From assembly GCA_919902505.1 (NCBI GenBank), contig CAKKRE010000077.1, positions 1 through 52,127 of the forward strand: DNA of 52,127 bases. Reading direction: 5' to 3'. Numbering within the stretch: position 1 is the first letter of the stretch; every line of letters starts with the position of its first letter. The translations under genes were made by a program, and so were the position numbers. The notes beneath the pieces are model-generated. The model was given only the letters and a program-made list of their open reading frames with translations. It had not been told where the DNA came from and made no database searches. Source of the stretch: Nitrospiraceae bacterium (GTDB taxonomy: Bacteria; Nitrospirota; Nitrospiria; Nitrospirales; Nitrospiraceae). Shown here piece after piece: positions 1 through 7,388 of this stretch.

Positions 1-810
1 GCGCTCAAACTGGACCTGGGCACCAGAACGGTCTCGGCCGAAATTGTCGCGATGCCATTCTTCCAGGCCGACAAGCTTCCCTCACGCGACCGGTTTTATC
101 AGTTTGATCCGTTTCCCGGCGTCGCACGAAGCACGCAGGAGCCTGCCGTGGAGTTTCAGAACACCGAGCTGGCCGCCAGAGTCTATGGCACGACCTGGGG
201 ATTTGACACGGCCCTCTATCTCTACCGGGGCTTCTTTCACATGCCGGCGTTACAATCAAATCAGATCAGCGCCCCGACGCTGGTCACAGAGACGTTCCCA
301 CGGCTTGCAGTCTACGGAGCGAGCACTAGAGGGAATGCGTTGGGCGGGGTGGTGAGCGCGGAGATCGGTTACTACTCCTCGCTGTCGGATCAGGCCGGCC
401 ACAATCCGGCCATCCCGAACAGTTCGTTCCGGTATCTCGTGGGGTATCAACAGCAACCCTGGGAGGATTTCACCGTCGGTCTGCAATACTACGGCGAACA
501 GATGTTCCACTATGATGCTTACCGGGCCACGTTGCCGTCCGGCTTCCCAGCTCAGGATCAGCACCGGCAGCTCATGACCCTCCGGCTCACGCAACTCTTC
601 TGGAACCAGACCCTGCGCGTGGGCCTTTTCGCCTTTTACAGTCCCACGGATCAGGACTACTATCTGATTCCTGAAATCCGGTATAGCATCAGCGACAACC
701 TGTGGGTGTCAGCGACCGGGAATATTTTCGGAGGGCGACGCCCCACGACTTTCTTTGGGCAGTTGGATGCGAACGACAATCTGGCTGTGACCGTGCGGTA
801 TGAATTCTGA
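1..810 (+). CDS. Outer-membrane beta-barrel protein, C-terminal part (5' end outside window)
   Basis: The reading frame is open from base 1, so the N-terminus lies upstream of the window. The visible 269 residues alternate short hydrophobic/aromatic strands with polar turns, and the chain ends in an aromatic-rich strand finishing VRYEF. A C-terminal phenylalanine is the usual recognition signature of BAM-inserted outer-membrane barrels. Tyr, Phe and Gln are abundant and there are no long hydrophobic helices, which fits a barrel. I infer a porin or channel-like protein, and its substrate cannot be read from this piece. A methionine at base 52 exists, but the upstream codons continue in the same amino-acid style, so it is probably not the start. 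The following methyltransferase begins about 16 bases after the stop. Confidence 0.7.
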   Translation, partial: ALKLDLGTRTVSAEIVAMPFFQADKLPSRDRFYQFDPFPGVARSTQEPAVEFQNTELAARVYGTTWGFDTALYLYRGFFHMPALQSNQISAPTLVTETFPRLAVYGASTRGNALGGVVSAEIGYYSSLSDQAGHNPAIPNSSFRYLVGYQQQPWEDFTVGLQYYGEQMFHYDAYRATLPSGFPAQDQHRQLMTLRLTQLFWNQTLRVGLFAFYSPTDQDYYLIPEIRYSISDNLWVSATGNIFGGRRPTTFFGQLDANDNLAVTVRYEF

Positions 811-826
811 AGGGGGTCAGCCGCAA

Positions 827-1486
827 ATGCCGGTCGTGAATGTTTTTGAACAGTATGCGCAGGAATATGACGAATGGTTCGATGGGCACAAGTCGGTCTA
901 TGAGGCCGAACTCGCGGCACTCCGGAAGCTCGTCCCTGCCACTGGCCTGGGCATAGAAGTCGGGGTTGGAACCGGACGATTTGCGGTCCCGCTTGGTATC
1001 CGATATGGAATCGATCCGAGTGGACGCATGCTGGAAATCGCTCGGCAGCATGGCCTTCAGGTCTGCCAGGCCGTCGGGGAACAGTTGCCCTTCCGTGACG
1101 GGCAGTTCGATCTGGTTCTGCTCGTCACCGTCATTTGTTTCGTGGATGATGTGCCGGCCTTGCTCCGGGAACTCAACCGGGTGCTGAAGCGCGGCGGGCG
1201 CCTCGTCATCGGCTTCGTCAACCGGAACAGTGAACTTGGCCGCCTGTATGAACAGCGCAAGGGGACGAGCCCATTTTACCGGGAGGCGCGATTCTATTCG
1301 GTAGAAGATGTCGTGAAGTGGGTGGAACAGGCTGGTTTCGACTCGCTGCAGTTCTGCCAGACCTTGTTCGGTCTATCCAGTGAGCACGTACCGAAAATCC
1401 TGGAAATTCGTGAGGGCTACAGCGATGGCGCATTTGTCGTGCTCAGCGCGAGGAGAGTCGAACAGGCTAGGGGCGAGAAGCCATAG
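827..1486 (+). CDS. Class I SAM-dependent methyltransferase (Methyltransf_11 type)
   Basis: A 219-residue protein with the Rossmann methyltransferase pattern: motif I reads GIEVGVGTGRF, followed by an acidic loop (GIDPSG), the post-II segment FDLVLLVTVICFV, and LKRGGRLVIGFV. This matches small-molecule or lipid/quinone-type methyltransferases, and the substrate is unknown. I prefer the ATG at 827 because AGGGGG lies nine bases upstream. An in-frame ATG at 800 would overlap the previous gene by 11 bases and has no clear ribosome site. The stop codon lies inside an inverted repeat that may form the transcript end. Confidence 0.85.
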   Translation: MPVVNVFEQYAQEYDEWFDGHKSVYEAELAALRKLVPATGLGIEVGVGTGRFAVPLGIRYGIDPSGRMLEIARQHGLQVCQAVGEQLPFRDGQFDLVLLVTVICFVDDVPALLRELNRVLKRGGRLVIGFVNRNSELGRLYEQRKGTSPFYREARFYSVEDVVKWVEQAGFDSLQFCQTLFGLSSEHVPKILEIREGYSDGAFVVLSARRVEQARGEKP

Positions 1487-1530
1487 GCTATGGGCACGAG
1501 AGCGAAATTTCCGCCCATCGCCTCTAGCCT
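1464..1530 (+). terminator. Inverted repeat over the methyltransferase stop
   Basis: A 13-base arm at 1464-1476 pairs with 1518-1530, with one G-U wobble, and an inner ATGGGC/GCCCAT stem is nested inside. The structure spans the TAG of the methyltransferase. There is no T-run after it, so it is an mRNA-end structure or dispersed repeat rather than a textbook intrinsic terminator. Confidence 0.35.
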
Positions 1531-1567
1531 CGGCCCCCTTGCCATCTTCATGAAAGTGAGGTAACCG

Positions 1568-1660
1568 ATGAACGTATTATTCATAATCAACGAAGCCCCC
1601 TATGGGTCCGAGAAACTGTACAACGGGCTGCGGCTCACGGGTGGAGCCCCACGGCTTTAG
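1568..1660 (+). pseudogene. Decapitated DsrE-family gene (first ~24 codons only)
   Basis: ATG at 1568 opens MNVLFIINEAPYGSEK and continues LYNGLRLTG. This is the same N-terminus as the intact DsrE-like gene at 5877 (MKILFILNDAPYGSEK, then VYNALRLA). Homology stops at about base 1640, where a GC-rich repeat cluster begins, and a TAG follows at 1658. DsrE-family proteins are about 115 residues long, so only the first strand and helix remain. Upstream, GAAAGTGAGGTAACCG resembles the leader of the intact copy. I infer that an ancestral or duplicate DsrE gene was broken at this point by whatever brought in the repeats and the metabolic cassette. Confidence 0.75.
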
Positions 1661-1905
1661 CCTGCTCCGCCGACCCGCTCGCCGGACCCGCCTGCCGAAG
1701 CCCTGCGGCGGATAGGAGCCTCTGGCGGGCGAGAGTAGCTTCGGCGACGAAGGCCGGGCAGCCCCGTGGCTTCCCCAACATCCGCCAAGGTTTCGGTGGG
1801 CCGACGAGCCTACTCCGCCGAAGTAGCCTGGCTACGAAGGCCAGGAGCTTCAGCGAAGATGGCTGCGTAGGCGGGTGTACGGTCCAACACGAGAGGCCTC
1901 GTATA
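1640..1905. repeat. GC-rich hairpin-forming repeat cluster, no gene
   Basis: About 265 bases without a credible gene. The stretch is built from variants of short palindromic units such as CCGCCGAAGTAGC, GGCTACGAAGGC and TCGGCGACGAAGGC, with many local inverted repeats (for example GTAGCCTGGCTAC at about 1827-1839). It starts exactly where the truncated DsrE gene loses homology and ends about 40 bases before the lyase gene. It looks like a dispersed, structured repeat family rather than coding DNA. I cannot name the family. Confidence 0.55.
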
Positions 1906-1942
1906 ATCAATTGACGGACGTCCTATTCATGGGAGGGGAAGC

Positions 1943-2866
1943 ATGAAGCCGTTCTACGCGTCGCAGCTACGGACAAAACTCGAGGCGCGGAAAGCCCTGG
2001 TCGTTCCCGGATGTCACGATGCCCTTAGCGCCCAGATTATCGAGGGTGCGGGCTTTGAGGCGGTTCAGGTCAGCGGCTTCGGACTCGCGGGGAGCCTGCT
2101 TGGCAAGCCCGACGTCGGACTTGTCGAGATAAAGGATATCCTTGATCGCACCTGGCAGATCGCGCGGGCGGTGGAGATTCCGGTGATGGCGGATATCGAC
2201 ACGGGCGGCGGGAATGCACTGAATGCCGCCGACATCACGGAGCAGCTCATGGCGATGGGCATTGCCGGCGTCAATATTGAGGACCAAGTGTTTCCGAAAC
2301 GTTGCGGCCATATGGAGGGGAAGCAGGTCATCTCCGCCGAGGAGATGGCGGGGAAGATCCGCGCGATGGCGGATGCGCGGAAGCGCTGCGACGGCGACAT
2401 CGTCATCAACGCGCGCACCGATGCCTTCTCCGTGCTCGGCATCGAGGAGGCGATTCGCCGCTCGAAACTCTACCTTGAAGCGGGAGCTGACATGGTGTTC
2501 ATCGATGGCATCCGGACGCGCGCGGACATCGAGCGCGCACTCGAAGCCATCGGGGGACTGCTGTCCGTCAACCTCATGGACGGCGTGACGGGCGTCAAAA
2601 CAGAGCTTGTGCCGATCCCCACGCTGGCCCAGATGGGGGTCGCGCGGGTCAGTATTCCGGTGGCGTCCGTCCTTGTGATGCACAGGGCGCTGTCTAGGTT
2701 TTTCCGCGCCCTCAAGGAGTCTCCCACAGGGCTTCTTTCCGGAGAGACGGAGTGGTTGACGGCCTTCGGGGAGTATACGGAGTTTGTCGGCCTTCCGGAG
2801 TACCGGGAGCTGGAGCGACAGTTCCTTCCGCGGGAGATGGTCGAAGACAAGTATGGAATAAATTAG
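1943..2866 (+). CDS. Isocitrate lyase/PEP mutase superfamily lyase (methylisocitrate or dimethylmalate lyase type)
   Basis: A 307-residue TIM-barrel lyase. The active-site loop KRCGH is at residues 119-123 with the preceding EDQ at 113-115, and the metal-binding ADIDTGGG segment is at 83-90. KRCGH is the catalytic-cysteine signature of methylisocitrate, isocitrate and dimethylmalate lyases. True PEP mutases lack it, so phosphonate chemistry is unlikely. The family cleaves, reversibly, a C-C bond in a 2-hydroxy di- or tricarboxylate to give pyruvate or glyoxylate plus succinate or propionate. GGGAGGGGAAGC gives a good ribosome site. An aconitase-family large subunit follows after nine bases. 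Residues that decide between substrates cannot be resolved by eye. Use of CTT and GCG codons differs from neighbouring blocks. Confidence 0.85.
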   Translation: MKPFYASQLRTKLEARKALVVPGCHDALSAQIIEGAGFEAVQVSGFGLAGSLLGKPDVGLVEIKDILDRTWQIARAVEIPVMADIDTGGGNALNAADITEQLMAMGIAGVNIEDQVFPKRCGHMEGKQVISAEEMAGKIRAMADARKRCDGDIVINARTDAFSVLGIEEAIRRSKLYLEAGADMVFIDGIRTRADIERALEAIGGLLSVNLMDGVTGVKTELVPIPTLAQMGVARVSIPVASVLVMHRALSRFFRALKESPTGLLSGETEWLTAFGEYTEFVGLPEYRELERQFLPREMVEDKYGIN

Positions 2867-2875
2867 GAGAGAAAC

Positions 2876-4165
2876 ATGGGAATGACGCTGGCGGAGAAAA
2901 TTCTTGCCCGCGCGTCGGGGCGTTCCTCCGTGAAGCCCGGGGATGTCGTCGAACCGCAAGTTGATCTGGCGATGTCGCATGAGAATGCGGCACTCGTCAT
3001 CAACCAGTTCCACGAGATCTGGAAGGGAACAGGGAAGGAGGCCAGGGTATGGGATCCGGAGAGGATCGCCATTATCTTCGACCACCGCGTTCCCGCAGAG
3101 AGCGCGAAGACCGCGACCAATCAGAAGACGGTCCGCGAATTCGTCAAGGCGAAAGGCATCCAAAAGTTTCACGATATCCGCGGTGATCGGGGAGGCATCT
3201 GCCATCAGGTTCTTGCGGAATCGGGGTATGTGCGCCCGGGCTATGTCGTCGCCGGCACCGACAGCCACACGACCACTCACGGAGCCTTCGGGGCCTTCGC
3301 ATGGGGGATCGGCGCAACCGAGATGGCCAGCGTCTGGGCGTTGGGCGCGGCACTGGCCGTCGAGGTTCCTTCGACCATCAAGGTCACCGTGCGCGGTTCT
3401 TTCCTCGACTACGTGTCGCCCAAAGACCTGATCCTCTTCATTATCAAACTGCTCACCGCCGAGGGCGCCAATTTTAAGGCGCTTGAGTTCCACGGGGAGG
3501 CCATACGGGCGATGCCGACCTCAGGTCGCATGGTCTTGTGCAACATGGCGGCCGAAGCCGGAGCGACGGTGGGGTTGGTTCCGCCGGATGAGGAGACGAC
3601 CGCCTATCTTCACGATACCGCGAAGGTGAGCGAGCGTATCGATCTCCTCTCCCCCGACGCGGACGCGGTCTATGATCGCACGATCGAGATCGATCTTTCG
3701 GAACTGACGTTCCAGGTGAGCTGCCCGCACTCCGTCGATGCCGTGAAATGCGTCGGCGATATCGAGGGGAAGGCCATCCATCAGATCGTTCTCGGTTCCT
3801 GCACCAACGGGCGGTTGGACGACATCGCGGTCGCTGCGGGGATTCTTCGTGGAAAGAGGGTTGCCGACGGCGTGCGGATGCTCGTGTTTCCCGCATCGGC
3901 GAAAGTGTACCAAGAGGCGATGGAACGCGGTTATCTCGGCATCCTTGCGAAAGCCGGGGCTGTCGTGATGAACCCCGGGTGCGGACCGTGTCTCGGGGTG
4001 CATCAGGGTGCCTTGGGCGACGGGGAGGTCGCGCTCTCGACGACGAATCGGAACTTCAAAGGGCGTATGGGAAACCCGAATTCCGAAGTGTATCTCTGCT
4101 CGCCGGCCGTCGCTGCCGCAAGCGCCATCACGGGCGTCATTACGATGCCGGGAAGGAAGGTCTGA
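2876..4165 (+). CDS. Aconitase-family dehydratase large subunit (LeuC/homoaconitase type)
   Basis: 429 residues, the normal length for the two-subunit LeuC/HacA class. The [4Fe-4S] ligands are Cys309 in LGSCTNGR and Cys369 and Cys372 in NPGCGPCLG, and the conserved GTDSHTTTHGAFGA is at 127-140. The enzyme dehydrates and rehydrates a 2- or 3-hydroxy acid (isopropylmalate, homocitrate, citrate or dimethylmalate) and needs a separate small subunit, which here is the N-terminal domain of the next gene. AGGAGAG precedes the ATG. The stop overlaps the next start (TGATG), so the two subunits are translationally coupled. No leucine or lysine biosynthesis genes are adjacent. With the lyase upstream, a non-leucine substrate is plausible. 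Confidence 0.87.
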   Translation: MGMTLAEKILARASGRSSVKPGDVVEPQVDLAMSHENAALVINQFHEIWKGTGKEARVWDPERIAIIFDHRVPAESAKTATNQKTVREFVKAKGIQKFHDIRGDRGGICHQVLAESGYVRPGYVVAGTDSHTTTHGAFGAFAWGIGATEMASVWALGAALAVEVPSTIKVTVRGSFLDYVSPKDLILFIIKLLTAEGANFKALEFHGEAIRAMPTSGRMVLCNMAAEAGATVGLVPPDEETTAYLHDTAKVSERIDLLSPDADAVYDRTIEIDLSELTFQVSCPHSVDAVKCVGDIEGKAIHQIVLGSCTNGRLDDIAVAAGILRGKRVADGVRMLVFPASAKVYQEAMERGYLGILAKAGAVVMNPGCGPCLGVHQGALGDGEVALSTTNRNFKGRMGNPNSEVYLCSPAVAAASAITGVITMPGRKV

Positions 4166-5835
4166 TGAGCACGAAACAAGTGGTCCTGAAGCTTGGGGAC
4201 GATGTGTCAACGGACGTCATTTATCCCGGGCGGTTTATGGCCACGATCCTTCCAGCCGAAACGCCGCAGCATGCGTTCGCCGACGATACTGACTTTCACT
4301 CGCGGCTGACAGGCGGCATGATCCCAAAGGAGCGCGCCGTGATTCTTGCGGGGAACAATTTCGGGTGCGGGTCCTCGCGCGAACAGGCGGTCTCGTGTCT
4401 CCAAGGGCACAAGCTGACAGTCGTGGCCAAGAGTGTGGCGAGAATCTTCCTGAAGAACGCAATCAATCTCGGCCTTCCGGTCGTGATCTGTCCCACGATT
4501 GGGGCGAATGACGGCGATGATCTCGATATCCACGAGACCAAGGTGGTGAATGTCTCGACGGGACGGGAGTACGCCACGCAACCGCTTCCCGAAGCGCAGA
4601 AAGCGATCATGGAGGCAGGGGGGCTTATTGCCTTCACGCGCGACCGTCTCATGAAAGGTTCCGCGAAGCCCCGGAGGTCGAAATACCGCATCGGCTGGCT
4701 TCCGGGAGACGGCATCGGAACAGAAGTCTGCGATGCCGCGCGCCGCGTCTTGGATGCCATCGGATTTGAGGCGGAGTATCCGCACGGCGATATCGGCTGG
4801 GAATGTTGGCGTGCGGAAGGCGATGCCCTTCCGGAACGTACCATTGAGCTGCTCAAGAACGTCGATGCGGCGCTGTTCGGGGCGATCACCTCGAAGCCCG
4901 TGAAGGCGGCGGAGGCGGAACTCTCTCCCGGACTCAAGGGGAAAGGACTCGTCTATCGCTCGCCGATCGTCAGGATGCGGCAGCTTTTCGACCTCTACGT
5001 CTGTCTTCGCCCCTGCAAGGCGTATCCCGGGAATCCAGGCAACTACAAGGATGGGATCGACCTGACGGTCTTTCGCGAGAACACCGAGGACCTGTACGCG
5101 GGCGTGGAATTCTCGCCCGTGCCCGATGAACTCTCGACCGTGCTTGCGAAGCATTCAAAGAACTTCGCTCCGTTCAAGGATCTTTCGGGAGATGCCTACG
5201 CGATCTCCTGCAAGATCAACACGAAGAAAGGGTCGGAACGGATCGCGCGCGCTGCGTTCGCACACGCGCGCATGCACAAGCGCAAGAAGGTGACGGCCGT
5301 CGACAAGGCGAACGTCGTCCGCGCGACCGACGGGCTGTTCCTCGAGATGGCGCAGGCCGTCGCGAAGGAGTATCCCGAGATTGTGTTCGACAACGCGAAC
5401 ATCGACGCGATCTGCATGTGGCTCCTGAAGAATCCCCTCAACTTCGATGTGCTCGTGGCGCCTAACCTTTACGGTGATATCATCTCGGACCTCTGCGCCC
5501 AGATGGTGGGAGGTTTGGGATTCGCCTGCTCCGGGAACATCGGGGAGAGGCTTGCGGTCTTCGAGCCGACGCACGGCTCGGCCCCGAAGTACGCGGGGAT
5601 GAATAAGGTGAATCCCATCGCGACCATCCTTGCCGCGAAGATGATGCTTGAGTGGCTGGGCGAGACGCAAAAGGCCGCCGATATCGAGGGCGCAGTCGCG
5701 AAGGTCATTCGCGAAGGGGTGGTCCGCACCTATGACATGGGCGGGGCCGCGCCGACGACCGACATGGCGGAGGCCGTTGTCCGAGCCCTTGCGGAGCGCC
5801 CAAGGGGTCAGCAACCTTGTCGGAAGGGTTCCTGA
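4165..5835 (+). CDS. Fusion: aconitase-family small subunit (LeuD type) + isocitrate/homoisocitrate-type dehydrogenase
   Basis: One uninterrupted frame of 556 residues. Residues 1-166 are a LeuD/HacB-like swivel domain with GCGSSRE at 67-73. The substrate-loop region reads PGRFMAT, unlike the PGRYL- pattern I recall for isopropylmalate and homoaconitate enzymes. Residues 173-545 are a decarboxylating dehydrogenase: LPGDGIG at 179-185, SPIVRMR at 266-272, LYVCLRP, FRENTEDLYAG, catalytic Lys381 in DKANV, and metal Asp438/Asp442 in YGDIISD. SPIV resembles homoisocitrate dehydrogenases, whereas YVCLRP resembles isocitrate dehydrogenase. HGSAPKYAG carries the Lys-Tyr pair linked to NADP use in E. 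coli Icd. The start overlaps the large-subunit stop. The last nine residues are encoded by a REP-like hairpin, so the original C-terminus was probably replaced. Confidence 0.85.
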   Translation: MSTKQVVLKLGDDVSTDVIYPGRFMATILPAETPQHAFADDTDFHSRLTGGMIPKERAVILAGNNFGCGSSREQAVSCLQGHKLTVVAKSVARIFLKNAINLGLPVVICPTIGANDGDDLDIHETKVVNVSTGREYATQPLPEAQKAIMEAGGLIAFTRDRLMKGSAKPRRSKYRIGWLPGDGIGTEVCDAARRVLDAIGFEAEYPHGDIGWECWRAEGDALPERTIELLKNVDAALFGAITSKPVKAAEAELSPGLKGKGLVYRSPIVRMRQLFDLYVCLRPCKAYPGNPGNYKDGIDLTVFRENTEDLYAGVEFSPVPDELSTVLAKHSKNFAPFKDLSGDAYAISCKINTKKGSERIARAAFAHARMHKRKKVTAVDKANVVRATDGLFLEMAQAVAKEYPEIVFDNANIDAICMWLLKNPLNFDVLVAPNLYGDIISDLCAQMVGGLGFACSGNIGERLAVFEPTHGSAPKYAGMNKVNPIATILAAKMMLEWLGETQKAADIEGAVAKVIREGVVRTYDMGGAAPTTDMAEAVVRALAERPRGQQPCRKGS

Positions 5836-5841
5836 CCCCTT
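5802..5841. repeat. REP-like inverted repeat (AAGGGGTCAG ... CTGACCCCTT)
   Basis: A perfect 10-base inverted repeat with a 20-base loop at 5802-5811 and 5832-5841. It contains the stop codon of the fusion gene (5833-5835). The AAGGGGTC core recurs at 27783, 30174/30297 and, degenerate, near 31700. It may also serve as a weak terminator or mRNA-stabilising stem between the cassette and the DsrE-like gene. Confidence 0.6.
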
Positions 5842-5876
5842 TCCGACACCATCTTCCATCGCATGAGGTAGCCCCC

Positions 5877-6230
5877 ATGAAGATTCTCTTCATTCTCAAC
5901 GACGCCCCCTATGGTTCCGAGAAAGTCTACAACGCGTTGCGGCTTGCGATGAAACTGCAACTGGAGCACCCCGCCGCGGAGATCCGCGTCTTTCTGATGG
6001 CGGATGCCGTGAACGCAGCACTCCCCGCTCAAACCACGCCTCAGGGTTACTACAATGTCGAACGGATGCTGAAGGCGGTTATCACCAAACAAGGTCACGT
6101 CAAGGCTTGCGGCACCTGTGCTGAGGCGCGCGGACTGGACAAGGTGGCCCTGATCGAAGGCATCGAGGTCAGCACCATGAGCCAGCTGGCCCAGTGGGTC
6201 GTGGACTCGGACAAAGTGCTGACGTTCTAA
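5877..6230 (+). CDS. DsrE/DsrF-like sulfur-relay family protein
   Basis: A 117-residue single-domain protein of the DsrE fold. It starts MKILFILNDAPYGSEK and carries a conserved CGTCAEARG segment at about residues 80-88, with two cysteines where DsrE/TusD-like proteins hold the sulfur-accepting residue. The usual role is cytoplasmic persulfide relay or small thiol/peroxide chemistry, and the partner here is unknown. ATG 5877 is chosen over an upstream in-frame start because homology to the broken copy at 1568 begins exactly there, with GAGGTAG upstream of both. It is the last gene before the RNA-repair cluster. Confidence 0.85.
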   Translation: MKILFILNDAPYGSEKVYNALRLAMKLQLEHPAAEIRVFLMADAVNAALPAQTTPQGYYNVERMLKAVITKQGHVKACGTCAEARGLDKVALIEGIEVSTMSQLAQWVVDSDKVLTF

Positions 6231-6311
6231 GTGGCTCTGTCACCGGCGTCCGTATGATGCGGGCTAATCCTGTTTGAAAATGGGTCCCCCTGCACCGGAC
6301 AGTCAAACCCC

Positions 6312-7376
6312 ATGCTGACGATCGACGGATCCCGCTATTCCGGCAGCGGAACCATTGTAAGACAAGCAGTCGCCTTTGCTGCTCTGACCGGCCAGTCGAT
6401 CCACGTGGTCAAGGCCCGCGCGAAGCGAGACAAGCCGGGTTTACGCCCACAGCACATCCGCGTCATCGAAGCGATTGCCGAACTCGTACAGGGTCGCGCT
6501 GAGGGACTGGCGCCAGGTGCGCAGGAATTCACGTTCCGCCCTGGCCCTCTCAAGATAGGGCGGCACTATTGTTGGGACATCGGCTCTGCCGGCTCGACGA
6601 CCATGCTGGGCCTGGGCCTCATGCCGGTCCTTGCCTTCGCGGCCTCGCGGGTCACCGTCGAATTGCGCGGGAGCCTCTTTCAGGATTTTGCCCCTTCTGT
6701 CTTTCATCTCCAGCAGGTGTTGCTCCCCATGCTGCAAGGGATGGGACTCCATGTCGAAGTAGAAATCGAACGGCCGGGCTACGTGCCTCGCGGCGATGGC
6801 ATACTCCGCCTCGCGGTGACACCGCTCACCGAACCCTTCCGAGCGATCACCGCCGACAGGCCAGGCCCGGTCACAAGGATTTGGGGCATCGCCCTGTCCT
6901 CTCACCTCGAACAACGGCAGGTCAGCCGGCGGATGGCGGACGCCGCGCGAGATGCGCTGGCCATAGCGGGCTATCGAGCTGACATTGAACTTCGCAACGA
7001 TACCGAGTCTCTGCAGCGTGGAGCCGCGCTGGCGCTCTTTGCCGATCGAGAAGGAGCCGGGCGACTCGGCGTGGACCGGGCAGGAGCACCGAGAAGAAGC
7101 GCCGAGTCGATCGGGAAACAGGCCGCCAGGCAGTTGCTGGAGGACCTCCGGTCCGGTGCGACTCTGGACCGGTTTGCCGCAGACCAGATCATACCTTTTG
7201 CGGCTCTGGCAGTGGGCAAAAGCCGGTTCATCATTCCGACCGTCACCGATCATGTTCTCACCAGCGCCTGGCTGACACAGGAATTCCTTCACGCTCACGT
7301 CACTATCGACGACCAGCGACTGGTCATTCACGGTGCCGGATTCTGGCCTGATCGTGGTCGCACGACGACTAAGTAG
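6312..7376 (+). CDS. rtcA: RNA 3'-terminal phosphate cyclase
   Basis: 354 residues, the normal length for RtcA. The sequence shows IDGSRYSGSGTIVRQAVAFA at the start, KPGLRPQHIRVIEA, the hinge WDIGSAGSTTML at about residue 90, RPGYVPRGDG, and the C-terminal TDHVLTSAWL containing the adenylated histidine (about residue 313). RtcA uses ATP to turn an RNA 3'-phosphate into a 2',3'-cyclic phosphate through a covalent His-AMP intermediate. The N-terminal glycine-rich loop is SRYSGSGT rather than the common GEGGGQ form, a mild deviation. It heads a compact run: the Mut7-C gene begins 12 bases after its stop. RtcB and archease lie 27 kb away in the same window. Confidence 0.88.
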   Translation: MLTIDGSRYSGSGTIVRQAVAFAALTGQSIHVVKARAKRDKPGLRPQHIRVIEAIAELVQGRAEGLAPGAQEFTFRPGPLKIGRHYCWDIGSAGSTTMLGLGLMPVLAFAASRVTVELRGSLFQDFAPSVFHLQQVLLPMLQGMGLHVEVEIERPGYVPRGDGILRLAVTPLTEPFRAITADRPGPVTRIWGIALSSHLEQRQVSRRMADAARDALAIAGYRADIELRNDTESLQRGAALALFADREGAGRLGVDRAGAPRRSAESIGKQAARQLLEDLRSGATLDRFAADQIIPFAALAVGKSRFIIPTVTDHVLTSAWLTQEFLHAHVTIDDQRLVIHGAGFWPDRGRTTTK

Positions 7377-7388
7377 GGCCTTGGTCTT

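Noticed and set aside
1640-1905. CRISPR array
   Set aside because: The repeated units vary in length and sequence, are overlapping palindromes and have no regular spacers.
1943-2866. PEP mutase / phosphonate biosynthesis start (with aconitase and dehydrogenase homologues, as in FR-900098 type pathways)
   Set aside because: The catalytic loop is KRCGH, the lyase signature, not the PEP-mutase-type loop. No phosphonopyruvate-handling genes follow.
1967-3493. Long antisense frame of 508 codons opposite the lyase and dehydratase genes
   Set aside because: It mirrors strongly supported genes on the plus strand, has no family motifs and no ribosome site. It results from high GC.
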